Shown here: one piece after another, positions 20,943 to 32,239 of the stretch
How the letters are laid out: each line of letters begins with the position of its first letter
Numbering within the stretch: position 1 is the stretch's first letter
Assembly: GCA_016490735.1 (NCBI GenBank)
Contig: JAEMWC010000254.1
Location: 685,001 to 749,000, forward strand
Length of the DNA stretch: 64,000 bases
Reading direction: 5' to 3'
From: Pachyseris speciosa
Taxonomy: Eukaryota; Cnidaria; Anthozoa; Scleractinia; Pachyseridae
The notes under the pieces: model-generated
The model's database searches: none
Seen by the model: the letters and a program-made list of their open reading frames with translations, nothing else
What the model was told of the DNA's origin: nothing
Position numbers and translations under genes: made by a program

Positions 20943-21654
20943 ATCAGCTTTTCTGTTTTCTGATCTTGGAAAAAGATGGTATCAACCACATCAACAACGT
21001 TTCTATAAATGGAGTATTATAATGAAATGAATTTGAAAACATAATGTGTAGTTCCTGAAAATATCCATACCCCCACCACGGAAGGTTTTTTGTTTTGCAC
21101 CCATCCAGGAATTTCCAAAATTATAAAAAAACCACTTCGTAAATTTTAAGTCGTTTCTTAGTTGAAAAAGGACGATTGAGTCGGTTACATGATTGGATAT
21201 ATCAGTCTGTTTGTAATTGTAGTGCTTGAACCGCGGAGAGCGTGAAATGCATGCGTGACCTTTGTTGTTTCTTCCAGTGTTCCGAAGAAGTTACCAATAT
21301 CAAAGTCATTGCAAGTTCCTGTCATGTATGCAAATATTTTCACGCACGTGACAATTAAGCAAAGATCAAAACAACTTTTTATATCTCAATATCTCAAATA
21401 GGTTTCGATTTTAAATTTTAAAGCTGAAAATGCCAAGTAATGAATTATTCCTTCCGTAAGACGTGCCATTGTTGTCAAAAGCACATGTAAATGTCCATAC
21501 TAGCAGGGAAGCCACGCTGAAGCTCGATAACCTGCATAAACGGTCCATGGCGATGCCAACAAGAATGCCATATGATAAAATTCTAACAGCGGTTTTGTCC
21601 CTCCGAAAATAATAGGCATTCATTTTACCTTTATTGCAAAACTTCCAGCCGATA

Positions 21655-22025
21655 CATTAGAGGGCTTAAGCAATGACGACGGCAATGGCAACAAAAACGT
21701 CATTTCAAAATGTAACATCATTATTGTAACTCTTTCGCAGTTATTCAAACTTCTTTAACTTGTAAAATGTGGGCGAGCTATCCTGGAGCTAAATTAGCAA
21801 AAACGGCATTAAAGTTGGCAAAAAGAAAGAAGAGTTCACCGTCATATGCTCACGTTCTCCAGAAACCCTAAAATTTGGTCATTTCACGTTGTCGTTTTGC
21901 TGAGGACGGCAAAGAAATGTACCAAAATGCAAAACGCACGTGCAGAGCATTGGATTTTCTAATTACGCCTATTGTTTTGTGACGTTCTTGTTGCCGTCGC
22001 TGTCATCGTTGCTTAAGCTCTGTAT
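21655..22025. mobile_element. MITE with about 40-bp inverted ends
   Basis: AGGGCTTAAGCAATGACGAC at the left and its complement at 21981-22021 (GTCATCGTTGCTTAAGC). The ends extend inward through 'aaaacgtc'. No coding content. Confidence 0.65.
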
Positions 22026-22435
22026 TATTATCCTCTACCGAGCAGACATAAGTAATTGCCCTGATATGGGCGTTGGCCATTTGTGGAGGACTGGAACGAG
22101 ACACCAAGATGGAGATCTGGGGATGAGAGTCGGCCATTTTGTACTGGTCAACTCGTTCTGAGTTCCCTTTGGTTTCTTTTTAACCGGAATAGCCATCGTT
22201 CTTTAAAAATAAACGCAAACTCGAATGTAGAAAAAGGAAAAAAGACAATCATGTTAAAATATAACATGCAAGTGGACTGGAGATCTACTTATTTAAAACA
22301 GTGTACGTAAGTATTCCTCCTTGCGTTTCTCAAGTTCGAGGGTACCACAAAGCGATTCTTTCTCAACGATTTCCCTCCTGGAGAAAACAAGGTTCCATCG
22401 ACCCCCAAACCCCTCAAAAGTTTCTACCATTGAAC

Positions 22436-22622
22436 CTGAATGGATTTTAAAATGTAATACGTACTAACGATACCTTTCAGAGCAAGTCTTCATCTGTACT
22501 GCTATCGCTATCCTGTTTCTGAAAGCATCCATTACCTATTTTTTCATAAAAGTACTGTGAGTAATTAACAAAACCTCAAAACCCATGCATGTAGCTCAAA
22601 TGTGAACCAGCCTTAATGAAAT
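22436..22622. repeat. Dispersed direct repeat, copy 2
   Basis: Partner of 20696-20880 in the same orientation, 1.74 kb away, with about ten substitutions by eye. Confidence 0.7.
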
Positions 22623-22624
22623 CA

Positions 22625-23660
22625 TAGTTAGATGCAAATCAAAATTGGATTGATTTGTTTTTACTCAAATAAACAAATTAAGCCTGTGTTCAACCTGTGA
22701 AGTAACATCACAAGTTTTGTGTTTGGCTTAGCGAAAACCCAAACGTAAACAAATGCTCGCAAACTATGCTATTAATTAACAAGGCTGTTATGCAGTTATC
22801 AGTGGCCATCCCGGGGACATACACAGGCATGGCACCAGATTTGTTACCTTTGGTCTCCAATTATAAGCCCAGGATGGGGAAATTGGATTGCTTTTCTACT
22901 TTTGTAGCATTGCAACCATGTTGGAGATGCAGCTGGAAACAAGTGCTGTTCTCGTTGGTGAAAGGAATGAGTATTTGGTGAAGATGTATTCTGCCCCTAT
23001 AGCTGGCCATTCTTCACTTACATAGCGAATATATTTTTGTCTTTTCATTGTTGTGTTAGTTTCTTGCAAAAAAAACCTTTTGCAAAACTTTACTTGTTTC
23101 AGATTATATTTTGGCCAATTACTATAAAACATTTCAAAACATATTTAATGAATCCTAGACCTTCTTTACCAGGAAATAAGAATATTCTCTCTTTTCCCAT
23201 TCCATGACTTCTGACAAGGTAAGCTGAACCTCATCATGTGTAGAAAACATGTGGAATAGCTTTCTTTGCTTACATTTTATTAACTCTTATACTTATAGGC
23301 ATAATTATAGAAAATAGAAAATTGATTATGGAAAAAAAAACCTTTTGACTTGGCAGAGCACACTTCTTTTCAGGGGAGGGACGTTAGTAGCTTTTTATAA
23401 AAAATCTTGCTTTTGCGTGAGGGGGATTTGTAATGTCGTTTTCGAATGCCCAGTGGTTCCCATGATGGCTGCTAAGTGCATTATTGACTGTGATATTAGA
23501 AAAAGTAGCTGGGGACTCCAATTATTTTTCTATTAAGGAGACTGGGGCTCAAACTCAAACCCTGGTTGATGATAGCCTTGTAATCAGTGCAGTTCAAAAA
23601 AATATATGCAAATAAATTCAAGACACTACTTCTTAGTCAAGAAAATGTGAGAATTTTAGC
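22625..23660. other. No supported gene
   Basis: AT-rich sequence. Open frames at 22766-22981 (plus) and 22896-23132 (minus) overlap each other and carry no recognised motif. Confidence 0.35.
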
Positions 23661-23669
23661 ACTTACATT

Positions 23670-24370
23670 TCACAATAACATTTCCTGAGATCTCATCTGT
23701 CGAACTGTCATAGCTTTCACCATTCAAGGTGCTGCATTTTTCCACAGACACTTCATGATCTAATGTATCAGAAACAAGAAAAACAAAAAATATGGAAAAC
23801 ATGCCATACCCCAGGTTACATCAACATAATAACTCCGTTTCCTTAAGAATGTGTGTGAAAATAAATGAAAAGTGCAATGAAAATAAATTCTTGATTGCCT
23901 GTTTTGACATTGGTTGTTTTGTTCGTGCTGAAACATCACCAAAACGTTGTGTTACATATTTGAGCAAACCTTTTTTTAACAAACTTTTCTTTGAAATCTT
24001 CATCTGAGCTGCCTGAGGTTTCTCCTTTGAACCTTGCTCGATCTGAAAAGCCAAAAGGAACTGTCAAATAAGAAAAAAAAACAACAAATTCTAGCTCGGA
24101 CTAACTATATATAAAGTATGAAAATCTCAAGCAGTCGAATATCCTGTTCTTATATCACACTTCGATTTCAACTCCTGGAAACCACAATAGCCCAAGTCCC
24201 AGAATTTCCCCTCGATCCTTACATTTTCAATACTTTGCACTATAAATTGACAAGGCAAACAACAAGAAAAAAGACTTACCGGTTCCGTACAGAGTATGGT
24301 GCCGTTGAACTGTGTTCCATGAGTGTAATTTCCCATCGCAGTCAGCACAGATGCGTTTTCTTCTCGGCAT
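23670..24370 (-). CDS. 5' exons of an unrecognised zinc-finger-like gene
   Basis: The first exon (24370-24280) starts MPRRKRICADCDGKLHSW and continues NTVQRHH, a C-x2-C plus H-rich start resembling a single zinc finger. It ends in a clean GTAAGT donor. A second exon after TTTCAG (24042 to about 23972) reads FKGETSGSSDEDFKEKF. A third after ATTAG (23759 to about 23671) reads DHEVSVEKC and YDSSTDEISGN. The style (finger plus acidic serine-rich stretch) is that of the N-terminal ends of multi-copy cnidarian families seen elsewhere in this window. Later exons were not found; the repeat at 22436-22622 on this strand could supply another acidic exon. Function unknown. Confidence 0.35.
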
Positions 24371-24954
24371 TCTTCGCTCCGAAAAACAATTTAATAAAAT
24401 TTAACAGTTTTTGGTTTGTAAAACAAACAGCTTAAGAAACCATTTCAAGGTCGCATACAATGCAACCAAATCGTAACAGAGTACAAGTTGCAATTGCCGA
24501 TGCCCTCGCGGTTTTGCAATGTTGAGAAAGCAAATCAGGGAAGTTCACGGATAAGGTGGCACGAAATTGATGAACGGCAGGCTGAATGGCGCCAATTTTT
24601 TTTCATATCAGCTACCAGTGACTTGGTTACACTGTTTGTCAGTAAAAAATTCTGAGTTTATTTTATCATGAATGTCAATCAAACACCGCAAAAACTGGTA
24701 CAAGCCATTTTGAATAACTGCAGCGAAGAATTTGTTCCAGTCATTCTTAGTAGAGACAGTGCAACCAAAGGTGAGAAGTTGAAAATCACATAGAAATCGA
24801 ACTGTTCTAATTGAAACATAATCAACGAGTGAACATTCTGTGTGTACGTATAGAATTGGCAGAATTGACCATTTATCACGAGATTGCCATAACAATGCAG
24901 TGTTCCAAGGTACTTACAAGTACAGACGCGTTCAAAAATCACGTATAAAACGAA

Positions 24955-25650
24955 CCTTGTAATCACCAGACAGATAGAATTCCAAAGTGATCTTCTTATT
25001 GTCGGCTATGAGCTTGTTTATTTCTCCAAACAACTCCTTGCAAGGAACTTGCAGAAACAATCCCCACTATTTGGTTATACCTAGTAAGATAATAAAAGTT
25101 GCCATTAAAAAAAGATATTAATTTTTCAGACCAATTATTCATAAAATAAACTGGACTTTCAAATACCTCTGGCAGACATGACTTTCTCTCCATCAGACAG
25201 CAAGGCAAATGAGAGCACAATAAAATTGGATATCCTAGACATCTTTGCACCATCACTTGATATTTGCACTTGTTGCTTTTCTTGGTCACCAGCTTCTTCC
25301 TATTATTCATAAAACCAACTGACCAATTATTCATAAAACAAACTGGAGTTTCAAATACCTCTGGCAGACATGAGTTTCTCTCTATCAGACAGCAAGGCAA
25401 ATGAGAGTACAATAAAAATGGACATCCCAGACATCTTTGCACCATCACCTGATATTCGCACTTGTTGCTTTTCTTGGTCACCAGCTTCTACCTATAAACA
25501 ATTTTTAACCCAGCAAATTCTCCTATCTTGTCCCCATACCTTTCTTGAGAAGTTATTAAAATATCAAGGTAATCCATCTTGGGTTATCATATCCTTAATT
25601 CTCTTGACCTCAGAGGTTGAATAAGCATCAATAATACAAGGAGAAATGTG
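24955..25650 (-). pseudogene. 'RISGDGA' family fragment with a duplicated exon (2 copies)
   Basis: On the minus strand each 192-bp unit carries an exon-like segment, [20 protein letters not shown], then [17 protein letters not shown], with upstream AG and downstream GT. Two units occur (anchors at 25351 and 25159). They are followed by a segment ending in EFYLSGDYK before a GT near 24957. I know this motif order from a multi-copy cnidarian family of unknown function that looks transposase-like. A 17-bp deletion relative to the second locus (31013-31890) breaks the GEIVVDN segment. A near-copy of the whole block lies 6.06 kb to the right in the same orientation. Confidence 0.6.
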
Positions 25651-27000
25651 ATTCGGATCACAATTAAAACTACAAAACGAAATGAAAGAAATAGCAAAAC
25701 AAAACAATGTCAAAGGTACCTGAAGGGTAGATCCGCGTGTGGTAAGTCAAAAATACTATCTGTTGTCGACCTTACACTGACTGTGTACAAACTATGCTGA
25801 CAGTGTGCTTCAAAAGATGACAGTGAATACAAAGAACAAAGGGCTACACATAAAACCACAAAACGTGATGTAACACTTGAGATAGTGTTTCTATTCAAAT
25901 GTCAATCATCCGTTCACTGATGTAAATCATTGCTTAAATCAAGTCAATTAACTAAAGCAATTAGCAAGTCATTCATAACAGCCTTCTACCATCTTGCAGT
26001 GTCATTCGTCGAAATTTAGCAGGTACTTTGGGAAGTCTTGTTCCATCTTCAGGTTAATTTTTGCAGTGACCATCGGTGCCCCTTTGGGGAGTTTCATTAT
26101 CAGTTGGAGGCCTCCAGTGGATGCCCATGTCTCGCTTGTGGACCATTTCTAATCTTTATCTGCCGAAACAAAAATTGAAAACTCAATCAGCCTATTTGAA
26201 CGGTGAATTTCCTTTGTGACTGCTATTAGGTAAATGGTAGCTGTATTATGCCCTCCCTCCCTTTTCTTTTTGAAGTTCTTGTCTTTCCATTATCATTGAA
26301 AGCACTCCTAGCCATTCCTTTTTTCATCCTTTCTACGATAATTTCCTGCCAATTAAAGCACCTGTTCTTACCTTTTTGAAAATGCCTATCTCAATAAGAA
26401 GAGCCAAGAAACACTGAACAATTAATTGGTTCTTGTTCTCTCGCCAACAATTATCCATTTGTAATTACATCGTTGGGGGCAGACAACCAAACTGTATATT
26501 GGAAGGACGCAGACAATAAAGGAAGACTTAAGCCAATGACATACAGTATATGCATTAGCTCATGTAACCAGAGACAGCATTCAAATTTCTTTGAGTCCGC
26601 AACCCCTTTCTGATCCCCAGTGCTTGATTGAAGTGCACAGCACTACATTGGCATCTTAACCTGAATCCCACAAAACAACAACTTTAATGAGCAAAAACAA
26701 TTTGTTTGTACATGAATTTTACAGTTTTGTACATTTCTTTGCCATCTTCTGCAAATCAACAACGTCAAATGACCAGTTTTATGTTTTCTCAAGAACGTTA
26801 GCACACGACTGCATCAGATGGATTTTTCTCATTATGCTGAGCTACCTCCTGGTTTCTGCTGGTAAAGTTGCTCTACTCAGCTCTTCTTTTACATGCACAC
26901 AGATGGGCCATTTGGTGAACCGGCTATGCTGATGATGCAAAGACGAAAACAGTGTTAACTGAATGAATGTGACGGTGACTGTGATACAGTGTTGTTTCTA
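25650..27000. other. No supported gene
   Basis: AT-rich. Short open frames (for example 26687-26932 plus, 25710-25898 minus) lack recognised motifs, and no strong inverted repeat was noticed. Confidence 0.35.
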
Positions 27001-27426
27001 TTAATCGTATGTACGCATTGTTACTGAAGGCCTGGAAAATAAGGAAAACGGACTGGAAGTAGGGATGTGAATGATATCACATTTCCCACGTCCACCAGGT
27101 GATCCGGCCTGAATATCATGAAATGCATGTAGAAAAATGTTATCACGACTTCTGACATGCCACTGATTCTGATCCCGCCACAATATTAAATCACCATCAA
27201 CTTTTCTTACTTTTGGGATGACTAAATTTGGAAAATGTATCTTCCACATGCTGTGCAAAAAGGCTTTCCTTGTTCCCTCTGCATAGATGTTATTAACCCG
27301 GCTGATTTGATGAGCCATTGGTTGGCATGACATCAGTATGGATCCAACCAATGGCGAAGCCAGACTTTTTGACCGTCCTTTTTTGGTCTCCATTTCTTCC
27401 TTTGTATGGCGAGACTCCTTCGCCAT
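27001..27426 (-). CDS. Unrecognised 141-codon ORF
   Basis: The minus-strand frame starts MAKESRHTKEEMETKKGR and contains a well-mixed, protein-like middle (FPNLVIPKVRKVDGDLILWR, then HVRSRDNIFLHAF) and SPGGRGKCDIIHIP. Composition and length suggest a true exon or transposon fragment rather than chance, but I cannot name the family. There are no transmembrane or signal features. It lies between pieces of the RISGDGA family, which reads on both strands here. Confidence 0.3.
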   Translation of the reverse strand: MAKESRHTKEEMETKKGRSKSLASPLVGSILMSCQPMAHQISRVNNIYAEGTRKAFLHSMWKIHFPNLVIPKVRKVDGDLILWRDQNQWHVRSRDNIFLHAFHDIQAGSPGGRGKCDIIHIPTSSPFSLFSRPSVTMRTYD

Positions 27427-27429
27427 GTC

Positions 27430-28018
27430 ATAGTAGCTTTTTGTAATATATTTGTTAATATATTACAAACATATGAGGTAAACAGTCCTCAGTGAAAAAA
27501 AGGTTGTTGTGAAGTTTTCCACTCTGGTCACATGCAGGGGAGATGAACAACTGAATGAGCAACTGAAATAACTTCACAAATGAAGGTTCTGCTACATGGG
27601 TGAATTTTCCAAATCAACAAACTTAATATTAAGAAATGTGCTTCATGATAATCTTTATGGGAAAAACAATCGCATTAATAGTCATCACAATATAGAACAA
27701 TGATTGTATGACACAACATACCATGTTCTTTGATACAAAGGCTTGCGCCCTCGAAAAAGATGTCTTGTTGGAAGGCCCACTTCCCCCACGCCTCTGTGTC
27801 CAATACCTAAAATGGAATTATTGAATAATACACAAATGGAAAGGAAACAGCTGGCGTTTTAAAATCTTCAAGTATATGAAAATGGGAGAAATAGGGACAC
27901 AAACGATGACTAAGAGGGTGGTTTCTGGTTGATGCAATGCACATCTAGAAATGGTGAGTACCTATCAATATTTGTACAACCAACGGCCACTCCTAAATAC
28001 TCTGAAGCCTTATATAGG
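27430..28018. other. No supported gene
   Basis: AT-rich spacer without recognised coding or clear inverted repeats. Confidence 0.35.
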
Positions 28019-28019
28019 C

Positions 28020-29130
28020 TGTGTTTTCACTAGGCCGATTAACTAGCTGAACATTCTTCCTAGGTGTTTGTTTACAGACCGACATCAGCTAGTTAAACAT
28101 GACATCTGTTTTTACTGGGAAATTTTAAGCCACTAATAACTCGGAAGATTCAAATTACAAATCCGCGCAACTTGCAAAAACTGCTTTTAATGAGATCACC
28201 AGTACTGATTGTCGCTATATTTTTGCGAAAGAGAAGGAGTTTCGTTCAGGGGATGCGATTAATGTCTCGGCAGATGCGGAGGATCGACAGAATGTTGTAA
28301 TCCTGACAATTCAACGCCAAAACATACATCGCCGTAAGCGCAAGACCAGGTGGGTCTATCCAAGGCCACAGTTTTGGTTCGAACAGCTCGTTGTAAATCG
28401 TTACCAAGATCATCTGTGAAGCGAGCACTTCAGAGTGAGCAGGTATACTTTTGAACACATCTGTGGACTCGTTGGCCCTGAGCTGGTATGACAGAACACA
28501 ATTCTTCACCAAGGTACCTCCGTAGAGAAGAGGGTTGTCGTTGCTCTTTGGAGATTAGCTACTGGGAATTCATATAGAACCGTCAGGCTAACCTTTGGAA
28601 TCGGTTGATGCACTGCTATGAATGTAAAGGACGAATTCTGCACTGCCTTGTTGCAAAGAGCGAACGATTTTATCAAATTTCCCAAGAGCGAGGCCGAAGA
28701 ACTGCTGGTTGCCCGTAATGCGGGAATTGATTCTGCATGCCGAAGCTGTGAAACAGGTAAGGCCCTGGATGAGGGACCTGAGCATCCAATGGGTCCAGAG
28801 AAATTATTGTAAAATGGCGAAAGAATTGGGAAGTGTTTTGCAATTCATCAGCCATGTTTACAAGCATACAAGGTTTTGTTTCGCAAGAACCACGAGGCGA
28901 GCATCTGGAAAATAATTTTGCCAGATTGTTTGGCAGGCATTTGTCGGGACAAGTTAAACCATCTTGCGAGGCATGAGTTTCCTGTTGTAAAGGCGAGAAA
29001 ACCCCGTTGTTTTTCCTTGTGAAAACAGTTGGCATTGTTAACTCGCTAAACACTAGACAAAGTGTTTTCACTGTATTTCCGGACTTTTCTGACTTTATTT
29101 AGCTAAAATTGTCCTAGTGAAAACACAATC
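28020..29130. mobile_element. Inverted-end element of about 1.1 kb
   Basis: CTGTGTTTTCACTAGG at the left and CCTAGTGAAAACACA at the right are inverted repeats bracketing 1.1 kb. Internal frames on both strands (28246-28512, 28588-29071) carry no recognised domain. Probably a non-autonomous DNA transposon. Target duplication not resolved. Confidence 0.5.
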
Positions 29131-29271
29131 ATAAATCGAGTGGACACAGTAACTGAAATAACGTACCTTGCTTATGGATATGCTGTTAGCTCCTAGTAAA
29201 AATTCTTTTCTTGCAGTTATGTCTTTGCCCCAGTAACATTCCCTTTGTATATTGCCATGTCAAAAAATTAA

Positions 29272-30353
29272 ATGTGGCAAGAGGAGTTCAAAGCGAATTT
29301 TCAACTAAACATTTCGGAAAATACGTCGTCCTTACACTATATTTTTAGACAGAGAGCTGGAACATACCTGAGTATAAAAGTACCGCACAAGGCATTGTTA
29401 AAATGGAGAGAGCTTAATCAAGTAGTAGTGAATATCTCTTGCCTGGAACTCCTAGAAGTGACTGCATCAAATTTACCCATTATGTTTAAGAATGGAAATG
29501 AAAGGCTTGAAGAGTGCTTGAGAATTCTAGTTGTTGAAACTTATTCCCAGAGCCGTGGTCTATATGGAAACAAAATAGTCTCATTTTGCAATCAAACAAA
29601 ATCGATTCAAGCGAACCTGGATGAACTGGTAAATGTTAGCGGTCTCCAAAAACGCCTTCAGAAATGTGAAGAGGATGAAAAAGAACTGGAAGAGCAAGTT
29701 CAAGACCTTGAAAAGAGATTCGAGGTGCTGTTACAAGAAATTATGGATGAACAAACTTAAGTGAAAAATGATGAGGGTGATGTAAAATAATCTTGGGGGT
29801 GTGATACTGTAAAAAGACAGTGCAAACAAAACAGGGAATTCTCAGCATATCTGGACCACCTTGAAGATAACTCGGTTTGTATTAATTGCACGGAGAGTTT
29901 GAAAAATAGAGGTCATCAGCTCTATGAAGTAGGAAACCAGCAAAGAAACAGAAAAATAAAGGAACTAAAGACCAGGGCTGAAAGGACCCTTTGGGTTTTA
30001 GAAACCTTTGGACTCACTCTCGAGTCAATCTGAATGAAAGATGCAATTAACCTAAATGGAATGTGGTTCAAATAATGACACATTGTCTTTTCAAACGTTT
30101 CCGGAGAATGAGAAGGACACCATTAGAGCCCTCATACATTTTGGATACGTTTTGCGTTGGGGGTGCAGCATATCATGAAATCTTAATGATAGATGATCAG
30201 TTTCCACACAGGTACGTGATTAAGCAGTGCCGGAAGAATTTAAACTCGATTTTCCACATTGCAAGAACACCAGGGAAACACCCAGGGGCCCAAATGAATT
30301 TTACAGATGAGCTGAGTAGACAGATCCGTAACGCGATAATGTTACACATATAA
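29272..30353 (+). pseudogene. N-terminal half of a RISGDGA-type cnidarian protein, broken
   Basis: The plus-strand frame 29272-29760 (162 codons) ends in a coiled-coil-like acidic/basic tail (CEEDEKELEEQVQDLEKRF). Then, in other frames, come YEVGNQQRNRKIKELKTR with LWVLETFGLTLESI and a stop. From 30120 comes YILDTFCVGGAAYHEILM with PHRYVIKQCRKNLN, HIARTPGKHPGAQ and FTDELSRQI. This is the order seen just upstream of the RISGDGA motif in the multi-copy family described at 24955 and 31013. Here, however, the RISGDGA part is on the opposite strand 0.7 kb downstream. Several frame breaks are present. Function unknown; a mobile-element origin is inferred from copy number. Confidence 0.55.
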
Positions 30354-31012
30354 TGTCACACATGGAAACGGTTCTTGGTTTATACATGTATGAACAAAAA
30401 CCTGTCACTCGAAGAAATAGGTGAAATTCATCTACTCTGATGTTATCAATGGGGATGTTCAGTTGGGGTTGTTTAATGCAGCCATAGTTGTTCCAAGATT
30501 TCTCTGCCAGCACTCTGTTTTCTGCCAGTGTTCATTTAGTGTTATCACTCCAGTAATAGTTTTCTGGTTAAGATGTGGCCCACCTGTTCAAACACAATTG
30601 TGTTATTCAATTAATTGTTAAAACTAAACCCAAACCTAATTTATAGTGGTTTCTATACATTTTCAGGCAAGCCATCGGTTTTGACCTGCCATTTTTTGGG
30701 TGCTACCCTAGCTATATAAAGGAAAAGCAATACAAAATGATACATTCAGTGTATTTTATAGTAGATACAGGCATAATCAGCCATGGCACTGTTCATTCCC
30801 AGAACTAGTACAAGGAATTAATATAATGTAATTTATATAGAAGGGGGCGAGGACAACGGACAGGACCCCAGGAGTAAAGGGGTGAGAACCTGGTAGGGAA
30901 GTGTATGGAAAGCAAGAAAAGAGAGGGCAGGAAGCTAAGTGGTACATCCAAGATGGTGATAACCAGGAGAAATAGGGAAAAAAACAGTATTTTATTAAAC
31001 AAATTGTTTTAC

Positions 31013-31890
31013 CTTGTAATCACCAGACAGATAGAATTCCGAAGTGACCTTCTTATTGTCCACAACAATTTCACCTTCGGCTATGAGCTTGTTTATTTCT
31101 CCAAACAACTCCTTGCAAGGAACTTGCAGAAACAATCCCCACTGTTTGGTTACCTAGTAAGATAATAAACGTTGCCATCAAAAAAGATATTAATTTTTCA
31201 GACCAATTATTCATAAAAGAAAGTGGAGTTTCAAATACCTCAAGCAGACATGACTTTCTCTCCATCAGACAGCAAGGCAAATGAGAGCACAATAAAATTG
31301 GATATCCTAGACATCTTTGCACCATCACCTGATATTCGCACTTGTTGCTTTTCTTCGTCACCAGCTTCTACCTATTATTCATAAAACCAACTGACCAATT
31401 ATTCATAAAACAGACTGGAGTTTCAAATACCTCTGGCAGACATGACTTTCTCTCCATCAGACAGCAAGGCAAATGAGAGGATAATAAAAATGGGCATCCT
31501 AGACACCTTTGCACCATCACCTGATATTCGCACTTGTTGCTTTTCTTGGTCACCAGCTTCTACCTATTATTCATAAAACCAACTGACCAATTATTCATAA
31601 AACAGACTGGAGTTTCAAATACCTCTGGCAGACATGACTTTCTCTCCATCAGACAGCAAGGCAAATGAGAGGATAATAAAAATGGACATCCTAGACATCT
31701 TTGCACCATCACCTGATATTCGCACTTGTTGCTTTTCTTTGTTAACCCAACAAATTCTCCTATCTTTTCCTCATACCTTTCTTGAGAAGTTATTAAAATA
31801 TCAAGGCAATCCATCTTGGGTGATCATATCCTTAATTCTCATGACCTCAGAGGTTGAATAAGCATCAATAATGCAAGGAGAAATGTGATT
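31013..31890 (-). pseudogene. 'RISGDGA' family fragment with a triplicated exon (3 copies)
   Basis: Same block as 24955-25650 but with three 192-bp units (anchors at 31615, 31423 and 31231). It also has an intact segment reading LFGEINKLIAEGEIVVDNKK and EFYLSGDYK that ends at a GT near 31011. Units are nearly identical, pointing to recent tandem copying. Each unit has its own splice-like borders and 192 is divisible by three. The upstream tail with 'gaggttgaataagcatcaataat' also matches locus one. The N-terminal half at 29272-30353 faces it on the other strand. Confidence 0.6.
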
Positions 31891-32235
31891 CGGATCACAA
31901 TTAGATCTAGAAAGGCTAGCACTGAGTTCGTACACTATTTGTGTATTTATTTATTTATTTTTAAAAATTACATATTAAATCTATTATCAATTACAAAGAC
32001 CAATATGTTTATTATATCTAGAAGTAAAAAGAGCTGACATTATTTTTTCTTCCAGCTATACTGGAAAGAAACAAAGGATGCCTTACAACGAGATCAGAAG
32101 GAAAACCTCAAGAGAGCACCATCAGCGTGAAAAAATACCCACCTGGAAAACGTTTTAGAGGCCATCAACAATAGTGGTGTTAGTTTTAGTGTATAATAAT
32201 AGTAATAACTGATTGTAATATTGTCACCCTCCTTA
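31891..32235. other. AT-rich spacer
   Basis: Contains a TTTA-rich run (31938-31960). No coding signal recognised. Confidence 0.35.
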
Positions 32236-32239
32236 CCGC

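Noticed and set aside
25370..25624. Plus-strand ORF reading [19 protein letters not shown], and 31634-31861
   Set aside because: The minus-strand reading gives the known RISGDGA motif with splice-like borders; the plus frame is its shadow.
31368..31810. 192-bp direct repeats considered as a CRISPR array
   Set aside because: Units are contiguous, exon-bearing and have no unique spacers; the genome is eukaryotic.
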